Of a DNA stretch of 64,000 nucleotides, positions 1 through 10,191 are shown in pieces. The position numbers and the translations under genes were made by a program. Position 1 is the first letter of the stretch. Each line of letters starts with the position of its first letter. The stretch spans positions 6,508,882 through 6,572,881 of the forward strand of contig CM020618.1 of NCBI GenBank assembly GCA_009829735.1, written 5' to 3'. The DNA is from Pyropia yezoensis. Taxonomy: Eukaryota > Rhodophyta > Bangiophyceae > Bangiales > Bangiaceae. Under the pieces are notes generated by a model that saw nothing but the letters and a program-made list of their open reading frames with translations, had not been told where the DNA came from and did not search any database.

Positions 1-2617
1 GGCAAGTTGAAGTGCTCCGGAACGCCGCCGATTCGCACCGTCCCAGGCGTGGAGGGGGGGGGAGGCATGATGGCGACAGGTTGGCACGGCAGCACTGCCC
101 CGAGATGGATTGTGTGCACCTTCCGCACAGAGAACAAAACGAGGGAGTGGGGCACGGGAGAAACGCCAATTCCAACAACACGACAGCCACGGCAGAGAGA
201 CTACGCTAGGCCCAGATGACCACGGAAGAGTGGGAAGAGGGGAGGTGGTTGTTGTGGGTACAGGATGGGTGACGTGATCCACCCCCTCCGCGTGCCACGT
301 GTTCGCACAATACATACCCTTTTTTTACCGCTCCGATTAAGTACGTTCCATCGAATTCGATTTTTGAACTTTTGAGTCCGGTGAGTGGTCAACGGCAACA
401 TGCTGGAAACAGGCAGACGGTCGCACTTGCTGCGACAGCTCGCCCGCCAACGGAATTCCAGTGCAGGTACGCGTGGCCTGGTGCTGCAAGACAGGTGGTG
501 CGATCCAGCGCCTTGCGACTGTCGCGATGGCTCACCCCACGGACAGAGATGGGAGCTCTCTTGTTTGCACCCCCCCCCCCCCCGCCCTCTGCCTTGTCAG
601 CCGCAGCGGTGGTGGCAACAGCGGGCAGCGACGGCAGTAGCGGCGGCGGCGACGGACGGCAGTGGCAGCGGCGCCCTCACATCCACCGGCCGGCTGGCCG
701 ACACTCGCGTGGCCATCCGCCGGGATGGTAACCCCCATCGCGGGGAGTGGGCAATGCCGCTGCCCGGGGTTACGGGCTGCGCGTTGGAATTCTATTCGCC
801 TTCTTTTCCTTGTGCTTGGACCTCTCTGCGACGGGGGCTGGCTCCGGTCCGCTGTCCACCCGCCGCCACTCCTTCCCCTTCTTTCCGCCCACCCACCGGG
901 GCTCTCTCGGCATAGACTACGAAGGCAACGGCGTGTCCCCGTGACGCACTTTGCTACTGGGGGGGGGACAGGGATCTACAGGTCGGCTGCCCCCGTGTGG
1001 TTCGGTCTCTGCCTCCCCCCGCTGTGTTGACCGCGACGGGCGCTTGCCCGCCGCCAATCCGCACGCGCTTTCCTTCTTTCCCGCCAGTCATCGAGGCCAG
1101 TGGTGGCGGCGCTACAGGGGGGTACCGACGGGGGGGAGGGAAGCAGGGTTTGGATTACGGCGCCTTCGCCGTCCAGCTCGGGAAGGCGGTCACCCAACGG
1201 CATTGGCCGAACCCACCGCCAAACCTACTCCTACGCCACTGCCAACGTCGCCGTCGTAGTCGGCGTGGGCGCCCGCCTGGTCGGCGGCGCCCAGCTTTCC
1301 GAATGGCCAGCGATGCGATGAGATTTACGCGCGGCCGTGCCTCGAGAATGGCCAGGTGGCGGCCACCCCACGAGAGGGGTTGGGGGGGGGGCGGCTGTTC
1401 TGTCCGGGGTGGACCAGGGACGGCCCGGGGGGGGCTCGCGCCGCAAGGTACTTGCTGCAAACCGGGCACGAGGAGGGGGCGGGGGGGTGGGATGATGGAG
1501 GTCGTCCACGTCTCCGCCGTTTGCGGCCGCCGCGGCCGACAGTGGTCGTGGTGGGGGCAAACCGGGGGCGTGAGCGGCTGTGTCGGCATTGGCGTCGACG
1601 GCTGAAGCGGGCGGCGCGGGGGGCGCCCACTTCCGCCGTTGGGTGTACGGTGCCGCGTGGCTCGCCCGGGCACTGTCGGTTGGGGGAGCGGGTACAATGG
1701 GGGGGGGGGGGGGGGGGGGATGCGCACCGTGTGTGGGTTGCTCGCGTTGTGCGTGGGCGTTGATGTTTGCCTGGGTGGGTCCGGTTGGGCCATGGAGGTT
1801 CGGGGTACGCGGAGGCTTGCCGGAAGTGCCCCCCATATCGACAGCACCTCGCCGCCCTCCATTTGTGGGCTCGTGGCAGTCGGCGACGGTAGCAGGCGGC
1901 CTTTCCTCCGCCCCTGTCCCCCGTACAGTGGCTTGTGGACCCGTTTGGCCGCCTTTTTCTTCCCCATCTACCTCCCCTGACCTTGCTTGCGAAAGAACGC
2001 CCGCTCCGCACTGGTGGCTGGTCATGGACGCCAGGGCCACCGGGGCCGGCCACAGCGACAAGGCGCCATCGCCCTCTCCCCTGTCGTGGCGCCAACTCCC
2101 CCGCCGAGTGCGGGTGTCCACCACCCCGCGACGGCCGCAGCCGGGGGGCGCGGCGGCGAGGGCGGCGGCCGCGACTGCGGCTGCAGCTGGCGGCGCCGTG
2201 GTGCCCGACGCGGCGGTGGCCGCGACCCCAGCCGCCGCTCGGAGTTCCGGTCAGGCAGAGCTGCTGCTTCCACCTGGGGTATCCCGCCCCCATGGCGGGT
2301 CTAGTGGTGGCGGCGGCGGCGGCGCGGCCCTGGCGGCGGCGGCGCCGCCATGGGAGCAGCCGCTAGGCGTGCGGCAGGGGGGGGTGGGAGGGGCTTGTCG
2401 GCCCGGCGTACCTCCGACGTCGCACGCCTCCGGCCACGACACGCCCGCAGGGTGTTGTCGTGGCTCCTGTGGCGGCAGAGGTGGGGGCTGCGGCGGTTGT
2501 GGCGACAGTGACGGCGGTGGCGGCTACGGTGGCGACGGCGGCGGCGACGGCAGCGTCGTTAGTGGTAGCAGCAGTGGCAGCAGCAACGGCGGCGGGTGCC
2601 GCACTCGCAACCGCGCC
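1..2617. other. No supported gene; GC-rich low-complexity DNA
   Basis: Open frames occur on both strands here, but all translate to Pro/Arg/Gly/Ala-rich strings with no recognisable domain, as expected for very GC-rich DNA. Homopolymer runs are common, for example a G run near 1700-1719. The frame of the downstream glycosyltransferase stays open upstream to about 1580, but that part is low-complexity and has no ATG in a convincing context before 2618. Confidence 0.5.
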
Positions 2618-5041
2618 ATGTACAGCCGAACGAGCAGCAACCATTGGCCCAGCATCCGGCGGTACAAAGCGTCGACACCCTTGCTTGTCGTGGCGACCAT
2701 GACGGCCGCTGCGCTGGGCGTCCTCGGCCTGGTCCCCGTGTCCACCCGGCAGCATGTCCTCGGCCGCGCTCGCCGCCGCCTTGATTCGCCCGTGCATAGT
2801 ACTGGTGGGCGTTTCAGAGAGGAAGGTGGCGGTAGGGGGCAGACGGAGGGGTTGCACGCGGCGGAGAGTGTGGGGGGAATGGGCGCTCCCTCGCCCCGGC
2901 CACGATTCCGCGCCCGCCTGTCCGTGGGGGCATGGAAGGCGGCCCTGGCGGCGCCGGCCGTAGCACCGCCCCCACCGCTGCCACCTCTGGTCGCTGCGTC
3001 TCCCGTAGCTGGCGTGACCGTCTGGGCACCCGACCGGTCGGCGTGCGCCGGGTCATTTGTGTGGGGCAAAGGCGCGGCGGTGCGGCTGCGGGAGGTAGTG
3101 CCTGACCACCGCGCATCGTCGGCTGCCGAGGCCGTGGCGGGACGGCCAGGCGTGGCCGCATCGGTGCGGTACATGCTTCTCTTCACCACCGTCCTGCCGG
3201 TGGTGCTGGTGCCATCGTCGGCTGTGGGGTACAAGCGAGCGCCGAGGGGAACGCGGGTTGGGGGGGTGTGGTCCCCGCCTGGCTGGCGGGGGGCAAGGGT
3301 GGGTGCCGGTGGCGGCGACCGTAGCGGCGTCAGCAGCGCAGATGCGTGGGGATTTGCTGGCCACGAGCGTGGTGACAGTGGCAGCGGAAGCGGCGGCAGC
3401 GGCGGCAGCGACAGCGGCGGCGGCGGCGACGGTGGGGCTGCATGGGCGGGGAACGCCACGCTGGGCGCCCCCATCCCTGGGGTAGGGATGGCGCTGGACC
3501 ACCTTGCCCACACGGGCGGGGAGCGTCGGCACGGCAGGGATGAGTGGGTGGGCATCCTCACCTTTTACACCCTCCCTGGCGGGTCCCTCACATCGGCCCA
3601 AGGCCTGGCCGCCGCCCTTGCCACTGCATCGGCACCGAGCGGCAGCGGCAGCGGCGGCGGTGGCCCGACGCTCACCATCTCCCTGCCCGTCACCGACGAA
3701 GCGACCGAGGCGGCGGAGGCGCAGACGGGCACCCCCCCCCCCACCACGGATACCGCGACGCTGGCCTTCTCCCTCGCCTGCGTGACGGGCTGGGATGCGG
3801 CAACGCCCGCGGCAGCGACGCCCCGCAACTGCCCAGACGACCCGCTGGCAGTGCCCGGCGGCCGGTCCGTGGTTTTATGCAGCAACGCCCTCTACGGCCG
3901 CCTCTCTGGCCTCGACGGCATCCCCACAGTGGCGGCGTGGGGCGCCCGCTCCCTCCGCGGGCCCGCCTCGTTTACCACCGTAGGTCTTCTGGCGGTCGTG
4001 CCGGTGGGCCTCTCGGGCGCCACCGCGTTGTGTGAGGGGGGCATGAAGGGGGGGGAGGGGAGCGCCGCCGCCACCACCCCACAGGTGGCGGGCTCGACCG
4101 CCCAGTCAACGGCATTGTCGGCGGCGGCGTCGTCCTCGATTTCGGGGGTCCCGCCCCCGCCTTCGTCCGTTGCCGATTGCGTGGCGGCTTCCATGGCTGC
4201 GGCCACTGTCGCCTTGGCCACCTACGCGACCGCGTTGGGGGCGGCGCTGTCAGCGGCGGGGGTGCCCGTCACCGACCACCACCGGCTGGTGCTGATGCCG
4301 TGGTGTGGGCTGGGCAGCGGCGCCGACGAGGCGCCCGCCGACAGTGGCGGCGGTGGCCCGTGCAGCACCAGCTACATGGTCGCCCAGTTTGGCGCCCAGT
4401 ACGCGGCGTACGGGCTGCTCGGCGGTGGCCACGCGTGGGCCGCGTCGTTCGACCTGGACGAGTTTCTCGGGTCCGGCCTCGACACGGCCGCCACCCCGCT
4501 GCCGGTAGGCCCCGCGGGCACCCTCTTTGCCACCACCCTCGGCGCCATGCCGGGCGTGGGAGTGACTGGCCCGTCGTCACTGACCGCCAACGCGACCACC
4601 GCCGACGGTGCAGCTGCTGCGGCCGCCGCCGCTGCTGCCCCCGCTGCCCCATCGTCGGCGGCTCCTCCCAGTAACGGCGCGTTGCTGGCCCAGTGGGTGG
4701 ACTTTCAGGTCCCCGACGCGGCGGCATCGGCGGCGCTGACGCGGCGGGTCACGAAGCGCGGCGCCCCCCCCCTGGCGGCGGCCGTGGCTGGCAACGCGTC
4801 GTCGTGTGTGGGGGCCCAAGGCAAGTCGGCGCTGCACTGCTCCCGTGGGGTGGGCTTCCTCATCCACGACGTGGCGGTGGTGCGGGAAGGCCCGGGCGCG
4901 GCGGCTGGCCTTGGTGCGCCCTTACGGCTGCGCCCACCCCGTGCAGGGCGACTGTGGGCCATGCACGGGCGCTACCGCCCCCGCACGGGGGACTGTGTGT
5001 ATGTGGGGGACAGCACCAAGGTCAATGGAACTGTAGGATAA
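2618..5041 (+). CDS. GT92 (DUF23)-like glycosyltransferase, type II membrane protein
   Basis: The product is 807 aa if it starts at the ATG at 2618. That start gives a short basic cytosolic head, then a hydrophobic stretch (about residues 18-42) suited to a Golgi signal-anchor. A long Gly/Ser/Ala-rich stem follows. The C-terminal half looks like a GT-A enzyme of the GT92/DUF23 kind: a Cys-containing block, then a Trp-x-x-Ser-Phe-Asp-Leu-Asp-Glu-Phe motif near residue 610 (the acidic metal-binding motif of the family is typically Asp-x-Asp-Glu-Phe). Further on come a Trp-Val-Asp-Phe block, a Gly-Lys-Ser segment followed by Ile-His, and a terminal His-Gly-Arg-Tyr. These match the order of GT92 landmarks, but identity is low and Ala/Gly insertions are many. 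The likely role is Golgi transfer of a sugar to glycans; donor and acceptor cannot be told. The frame is open upstream to 1580, so the start is uncertain. Confidence 0.55.
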   Translation: MYSRTSSNHWPSIRRYKASTPLLVVATMTAAALGVLGLVPVSTRQHVLGRARRRLDSPVHSTGGRFREEGGGRGQTEGLHAAESVGGMGAPSPRPRFRARLSVGAWKAALAAPAVAPPPPLPPLVAASPVAGVTVWAPDRSACAGSFVWGKGAAVRLREVVPDHRASSAAEAVAGRPGVAASVRYMLLFTTVLPVVLVPSSAVGYKRAPRGTRVGGVWSPPGWRGARVGAGGGDRSGVSSADAWGFAGHERGDSGSGSGGSGGSDSGGGGDGGAAWAGNATLGAPIPGVGMALDHLAHTGGERRHGRDEWVGILTFYTLPGGSLTSAQGLAAALATASAPSGSGSGGGGPTLTISLPVTDEATEAAEAQTGTPPPTTDTATLAFSLACVTGWDAATPAAATPRNCPDDPLAVPGGRSVVLCSNALYGRLSGLDGIPTVAAWGARSLRGPASFTTVGLLAVVPVGLSGATALCEGGMKGGEGSAAATTPQVAGSTAQSTALSAAASSSISGVPPPPSSVADCVAASMAAATVALATYATALGAALSAAGVPVTDHHRLVLMPWCGLGSGADEAPADSGGGGPCSTSYMVAQFGAQYAAYGLLGGGHAWAASFDLDEFLGSGLDTAATPLPVGPAGTLFATTLGAMPGVGVTGPSSLTANATTADGAAAAAAAAAAPAAPSSAAPPSNGALLAQWVDFQVPDAAASAALTRRVTKRGAPPLAAAVAGNASSCVGAQGKSALHCSRGVGFLIHDVAVVREGPGAAAGLGAPLRLRPPRAGRLWAMHGRYRPRTGDCVYVGDSTKVNGTVG

Positions 5042-5464
5042 TGGGATGGGGAGAGGGAAGCCGTCATTGGGGAAAGGTTGGGGAAGGGATAATCGAAAAT
5101 TGGGGGGGAGACGGGGCGGCTCGTCAGTGAGGGAAGATCGCCTCGAGGGGGACGGGCAGTCCTGGCGGTGCCGCCCCCTTCCCCGCAGAAGGGAAAAATG
5201 GATGTAAAGTAAGTGCGAACGGACCAGGCGGTGTGGCGGGTAAAGCAGACGTTTCCTTCCCCCAGCCGTTCTCCCCACGCGCCAAGTCGGCCGTATGCCG
5301 GCGTCTTAAATCACCCCCCACGCCATCCCTACCTCATCCCGGCTGCAATGGCCCTCATTCGCACCGCCACTACTCCTAACAGCCGACATCGCCACCACCC
5401 CTCCCTCCCCTCCTGCCCCCCCCCCCCAATCGCCCCACGCCAACAGAGGTCGGCGTCAAGGCCG
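5042..5464. other. Intergenic, nothing recognised
   Basis: This is the region 3' of the glycosyltransferase and before the next minus-strand frame. No RNA gene, repeat or conserved protein segment was seen. Confidence 0.5.
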
Positions 5465-5750
5465 TCACCGACGGCGGCGAGTACGGCGGACCGCAGCGGA
5501 TGTCACAGACCGCGTCCGCCGCCGCGGTGGGGCGGGCGTGGGCGCGGCGGCAGCGGCGGAGGCGGCAGCGGCGGCGGCAGCGGCAACGGTACCGGCCCCG
5601 CTGGCAACGGCGGCCGCGCGCGCGGGGCTGACAGCGGCGGCGGCGGTGGCGGCGGCGGCTGGCGACCGCCGCTGTGGCCGCGTCCGGTTGCCGCCAGGCA
5701 TGGACGTCGGGGCCACCCCCCGGGAACCCCCCGCGCCCGCCGCCGCCACC

Positions 5751-5788
<38 letters not shown>

Positions 5789-7813
5789 CGATGGAGGCTG
5801 CTGCCCGTGGCTACACGCCGCAATGGCCGCCGCGGCGGCTGCCGCGCGTACCACGCCGTTGGGTGGCCGCTTCGGGGTGGCTGCCGCGGCGGCGGCCGCT
5901 GTGGCGAGCGGGTCGAGCGTGATCGATGCGCCCTGATCCGCAGAGACGCCGCTGCCGCTGTCACTTGCCGTTGCTGACGAGCTGGTCGCCAGCGGGGCGA
6001 CGCTTCGCCGCCGTCGCTTGCGTGGCGGGGACGATGACGGCGAGGAGCTGCCAGCACTGCTGCCGCTGCTGCTGGGTTTAGATGTGTGGCTGCTGCTTGC
6101 CTGACCGGCAACCCGGTCAGGTCGAGGGGCCCAGGTCGACGCAGAGGCGCTGCTGCTGGGGCCCGATGACCACACCTTGTCGGGCTCGCTGCTGCTGGTA
6201 CTAGAGCCGCCGGTGCTGTCCCCACCGCTTCCGTTGGCGCTGCGGCGGCCGCTGCCACGCCGCGTGCTACTGCTGCTGATACCCGCGCGGGGTGAGCTGT
6301 CGCTACTGCTGCTTAGCCCCGTGCCACGCGCGGGTCCACGAGTACTCTGGCCGCCAGACACACTCGTCCGGGGCGTCGACCCTGACAAGCCCGATGTGGT
6401 GCCGCCTCCCTCAGATGTTCCGCTCGCAGGGCTCGGTAGCCGCCGGCGGAATGGCTGCCACGGCGCTGCGCTACCTGGCGGCCACGGCTCCCAGGTGTGA
6501 CTCAGGCGGGGGGCGGGGTGGGCGTTGCGCCGCGGGGGGGGCGCCCCCCAGCCGCCCCACCAGTAGTTTTCAGCTGGTCTTGAGGCTGACGGCGGCGGCG
6601 GCGGCGGCGGTGGCTGCAGGGGTGGCGGAGTAGCTGCCGCTGCCGCCACATCACTCGCCCAGCGGCGCCAAGCGGCTAGCTCCTCAGAGGCGGGGAGGAC
6701 GTCCACGGGCGGGGGAGACGGCACGCGGGGCATTGGCGGGGGCAAAGGGGGCCACCACGGAATCCACGACATCACCGTGGCCGTCGATGGCACGGTGGCG
6801 TCTCGTGCATCCGCCTCCCCCGCTGCTGCTGCCGCGGCTACCACCCCGGCGGGCAGTGCTGCCCAGCCACCCGCTGGTGGCGGCGCCGGGGCGACCGGCA
6901 ACTCGACGCCGCCGCCAGTTGAACCCTTCATGGCAAGTGCCGACCACGCTTGCGCTGCGTCGGCCGCGGCAAGGGCCATGGCCGCAGCTGCACGGGGGAG
7001 GGGGCCGCTGCCAACAGATGCCTCGGCCGTCGCTGCAGCAGCCGCCGCCATCACTGCCGCCGCCGCCGCTGCTTCCGCGCCACCGGGGCGCTCCTCGCCG
7101 TCCTTGTCATTGGGGCTACTGCCCTCATGGTGGACGCTCCTCTGCTGCGTCCCCGAGCGCCCTCTGCCGCCAGCAGGTGCTGTCCCGCCACCGCCCTCGA
7201 CAGGTACTCTGGTGCCACAGACGCCACCGCCCCTTCTGGACCCTCGCTCGTCCGCAACTTCCAAAGACCGGCCAATGTCGCTGCCATTGTTCGCTCTGAG
7301 GGAGTCGCGGCCGCCACCATCAATGGTATCGTCCGCGGTGGGCTTCGGCGCAATCTCAGAACCTCCGTGGCAGCGGCCGTCCCCGTACGGGGCGCCGCCC
7401 GCGCCACTGTCACTGCCAAAGACGTCGAAAACATCGACCACCGCGGCAGTCCAGGAGAGGGTGCCGTCGAGCCGGTGGTCGCCGCACCTGCCACCGCCGT
7501 TCTTATCGAGGGCGCCGCCACCCTCGAGTGCAGCGGTCCCGCCACCGCCGCCAGAGGCGCCAGCAGGGGCGGTCGTCCCGCCTGCCGAGGCCGCTCCCGG
7601 CCCGGTACGGCGGCCACCGTTGGGCACCGCGGCGGGGGTACTGTCGGCGCCGCCACTGGTGTCGTGCCCATCGGCGGCGTCCCCGTCGGTGGCGCCCCCC
7701 GGCAGGCACGCTGCATGATCGGGGGCGCCGTCACGGCTGGGGCATCGGGGAGAGCGACGACCGCCCCAAGGCGGGCGACGGTCGCCCGCCCCGCCTGGCG
7801 AACCGCCGCCACG

Positions 7814-7846
<33 letters not shown>

Positions 7847-7855
7847 ACCGCGGGT

Positions 7856-7894
<39 letters not shown>

Positions 7895-8140
7895 GCCGCC
7901 ATCGTCAGCGGTAGGGCCACCCTCACTCCCTCGCGCGCGCCCCGCGTCCCCGGCACCGCCTGTGGCAGCGGCCACCGCCTGTGACGCGGCCCGCTGCCCG
8001 TCAGCCCGCGGTGGGGGCCGCCGTCGCCGCGGCGGCGTTGGTGGTGCTGACTGTGGCGGCGTTGGCGGCGGTGGCGGCAACGGGGGTGGCGGGGCGTGCA
8101 CGGGACGGGCGCCCGCGGGGCGCCCCGATGCCGCGCCCAT
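5465..8140 (-). CDS. Doubtful low-complexity protein, function unknown
   Basis: A continuous minus-strand frame of 891 codons starts from the ATG at 8140 (it stays open to a TTG at 8308). It encodes Pro-, Gly-, Ala- and Ser-rich tracts. A Trp-rich patch (Trp-Ile-Pro-Trp-Trp, later Tyr-Trp-Trp-Gly-Gly-Trp) lies in the middle. A Ser-rich region contains a Pro-Pro-Arg-Lys-Arg-Arg-Arg-Arg basic cluster that could be a nuclear localisation signal. No domain is recognisable. The opposite strand also has long open frames over the same interval, so the frame may be a product of composition alone. In favour of coding: the Ser-rich part uses mixed TCN and AGY codons, and the Trp-rich patches are unusual for random GC-rich DNA. 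Treat it as hypothetical. Confidence 0.3.
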
Positions 8141-10191
8141 CCGCACGGTCGCCCCCTCCGCCTTCCCAAAGCCGGGGAAAAAGGGCAGGGGCGCAGCGGC
8201 GCGCTGCTTCCCGCAAAGCCGGCTGGCGCGATGAAGGGGGCCTGGGTGGGGTTGACCAAGCTGGGGGGGTGGGACGGGAGGGGGGGGGCGTGGAGGCGTC
8301 AGTGGCAATGGAGGAGCGACGGTCGGCGGGGGGGGGGCAGCGGCGGGGTTAGACGGGGGGCACGCAGGCGGCGGCCCCCGCGGGTCACGCTCCGCGGCCA
8401 GAGCGGGGCTGGGCGGTGGGCGAGGCGGGGGGGTAGCGCGGCGACCCGCCGTGGGGGGGGAGGACTGGGTGGTGGGCGGGGGCGGAGGGTGGCACGGCGA
8501 CTCGCCGCTGGAGGGGGGAGCAGCCGTCGTGCCGGATCAACCCAGGTGGGGGGGGAGATGCAGTCGCAGCAGGCGGGGATTGGCGGCACCCAGCCGCGGT
8601 GCGGCGCGGTCGCAAGGGCGGGGGGCCCGGTGGCGCCGCCGTGCCCGCCCCGGCGCCCGCGCCCGCGCCCGCAGCTGCCGCCCCTTCTGAGGCGCCGCCC
8701 CCCCCCCCCCCGCCCTCCCGCAAGACGGGAGGGGGCGGCAGCCCATAGAGCGGGGGCGGCGGCAACGGCCGCCGCCGCTGTTGCCACCCGCTGCCGCACC
8801 GCTGCGGCCGCTGCGGCCGACGCGCGCGCGCACCGCGCGACCCGCCGTCAACAGCCGGCGGGTGGCTGCTAGCGGCAGGGGCGGTAGCGGCCGTGGCAAC
8901 GTGGGGCCAAAGCGGCAGCGGGAAGGGGGAGGGGGCGGCGGTGTGGCGGGCGGCCGCGCGCGTGGCGCTCACGCGGTGGTGGTCGCGGTTGGCAAGCGCC
9001 CGTGGCGGGGGGCTAGCGCGCAGCCGCGGGGAGAGGGTTGGAAAGAGGGTGGCCGCGCGGCGCGACAGAGGGGGGCCTCGTGGCCGGCGCTGCCAGGGGT
9101 CCCCTGTGAGGGCGGGGGCTGTGGGGCAAGGTCATGGGGCAAAACCCTGCCTGGGGGGAGAGGGCCAGCTAGGCGCTCCATATGGGCTGCGCTCGTGCTG
9201 CTGGCGCCAGCAGACCCCGCCGAATGATGGGGGAGCCGCCCTCGTCGGGGTGTTTGGGGGGGTGGTGCTCACCCTCACCTGGCCGTGACGCGGACGTAGT
9301 TCAGGTGAGGGCAAAGTAAAGTCGCACAATTCGGCGTCGTTTTACCGAACGCGACTGTTGCATCTTCTGTCGTTCAGCGTTTTCGGTGGCAGCGTTGCGA
9401 GCGCCGTAGGTGAAGGCAGACGCGTCGCGCGTCAGCCGCACAGAAATACCGGCAAGCACACGCCTACCACACCAGACAACCCCGCTCCCAACCGTTGGTC
9501 TCGACGCTGGCCCCTCTGGGGGACCCACAGGGAGGGGCGCACCGCGTTTACGACGTCACCAGCCCGGCGGCTAGGCTCGCGACCAGCCTATACAAGGCCC
9601 GTTGTGACGCGCGCCGCGCGTGCGTCACCGCCAGGTACCGCGGCGAGCGGGAGCCGAATCAGGGCGCGCGCTATCAGAAAAAGTGCACCAGGGTGATGGC
9701 TGCGCTGTTGAAGCGGAATCCACTGCGCCCGACATTGAGAGCACCCCCCCACGACGTGACGATCATGTGTCGCGCCGATACGCCCGCGGGGGGGTGGGGG
9801 AGGGGTGGAGCTCTGAAGCAGTTGGATCTCTGGGGCAGGTGGGAAGGGGGGTGAAAGAGGTGGCCGTCGCACCCAGAGGTGGCCGTCGCACCGCGGCGGT
9901 GGCGGCGGGCGGCGGAGGCGGGCGGCAGTGGCGGCGGAGGCGGGCGGCAGTGGCGGCGGAGGCGGCGGCGGTGGCGATGGCGGCCGTGGTGGCGGCGGAA
10001 GCGGGCGACTCAGGTGACAGGGACGACTGTGTGAGGGAACAGCCCCGCAGCGCCGCCACGACTGCCCACCAGCGGCGTGTCAAACGCCTGCCGCCAACGC
10101 CAAATGGACGCGAGTACCGGGAGGGGACGGGGAAGGAGGGGCGCCCACGCGCCGCGGCGACCCACGCAGCGGGTCCTGCCCTGCCGGCGAC
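8141..10191. other. Intergenic, GC-rich; no supported gene
   Basis: The segment from 8141 to 9290 is extremely G-rich with many homopolymers. From about 9300 to 9720 composition is milder and no frame is convincing. A minisatellite-like GGCGGAGGCGGGC block lies at 9911-9976 (listed separately). Plus-strand frames that cross into 10192-11733 are shadows of the WRAP53-like gene. Confidence 0.5.
9911..9976. repeat. 22-bp tandem repeat, about 2.5-3 copies
   Basis: A unit beginning GGCGGAGGCGGGCGGCAGTG recurs at 9911 and 9933, with a degenerate partial copy from 9955. It lies in non-coding DNA. Confidence 0.7.

Noticed and set aside
1155-2293. Long minus-strand frames (270-322 codons)
   Set aside because: They are Pro/Arg/Gly strings without domains, overlapping each other in all minus frames; expected from base composition.
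6777-7984. Plus-strand frames of 313 and 344 codons
   Set aside because: They lie antisense to the doubtful 891-codon frame and show only Ala/Pro/Arg tracts; neither strand is convincing, and only the longer one is listed, with low confidence.
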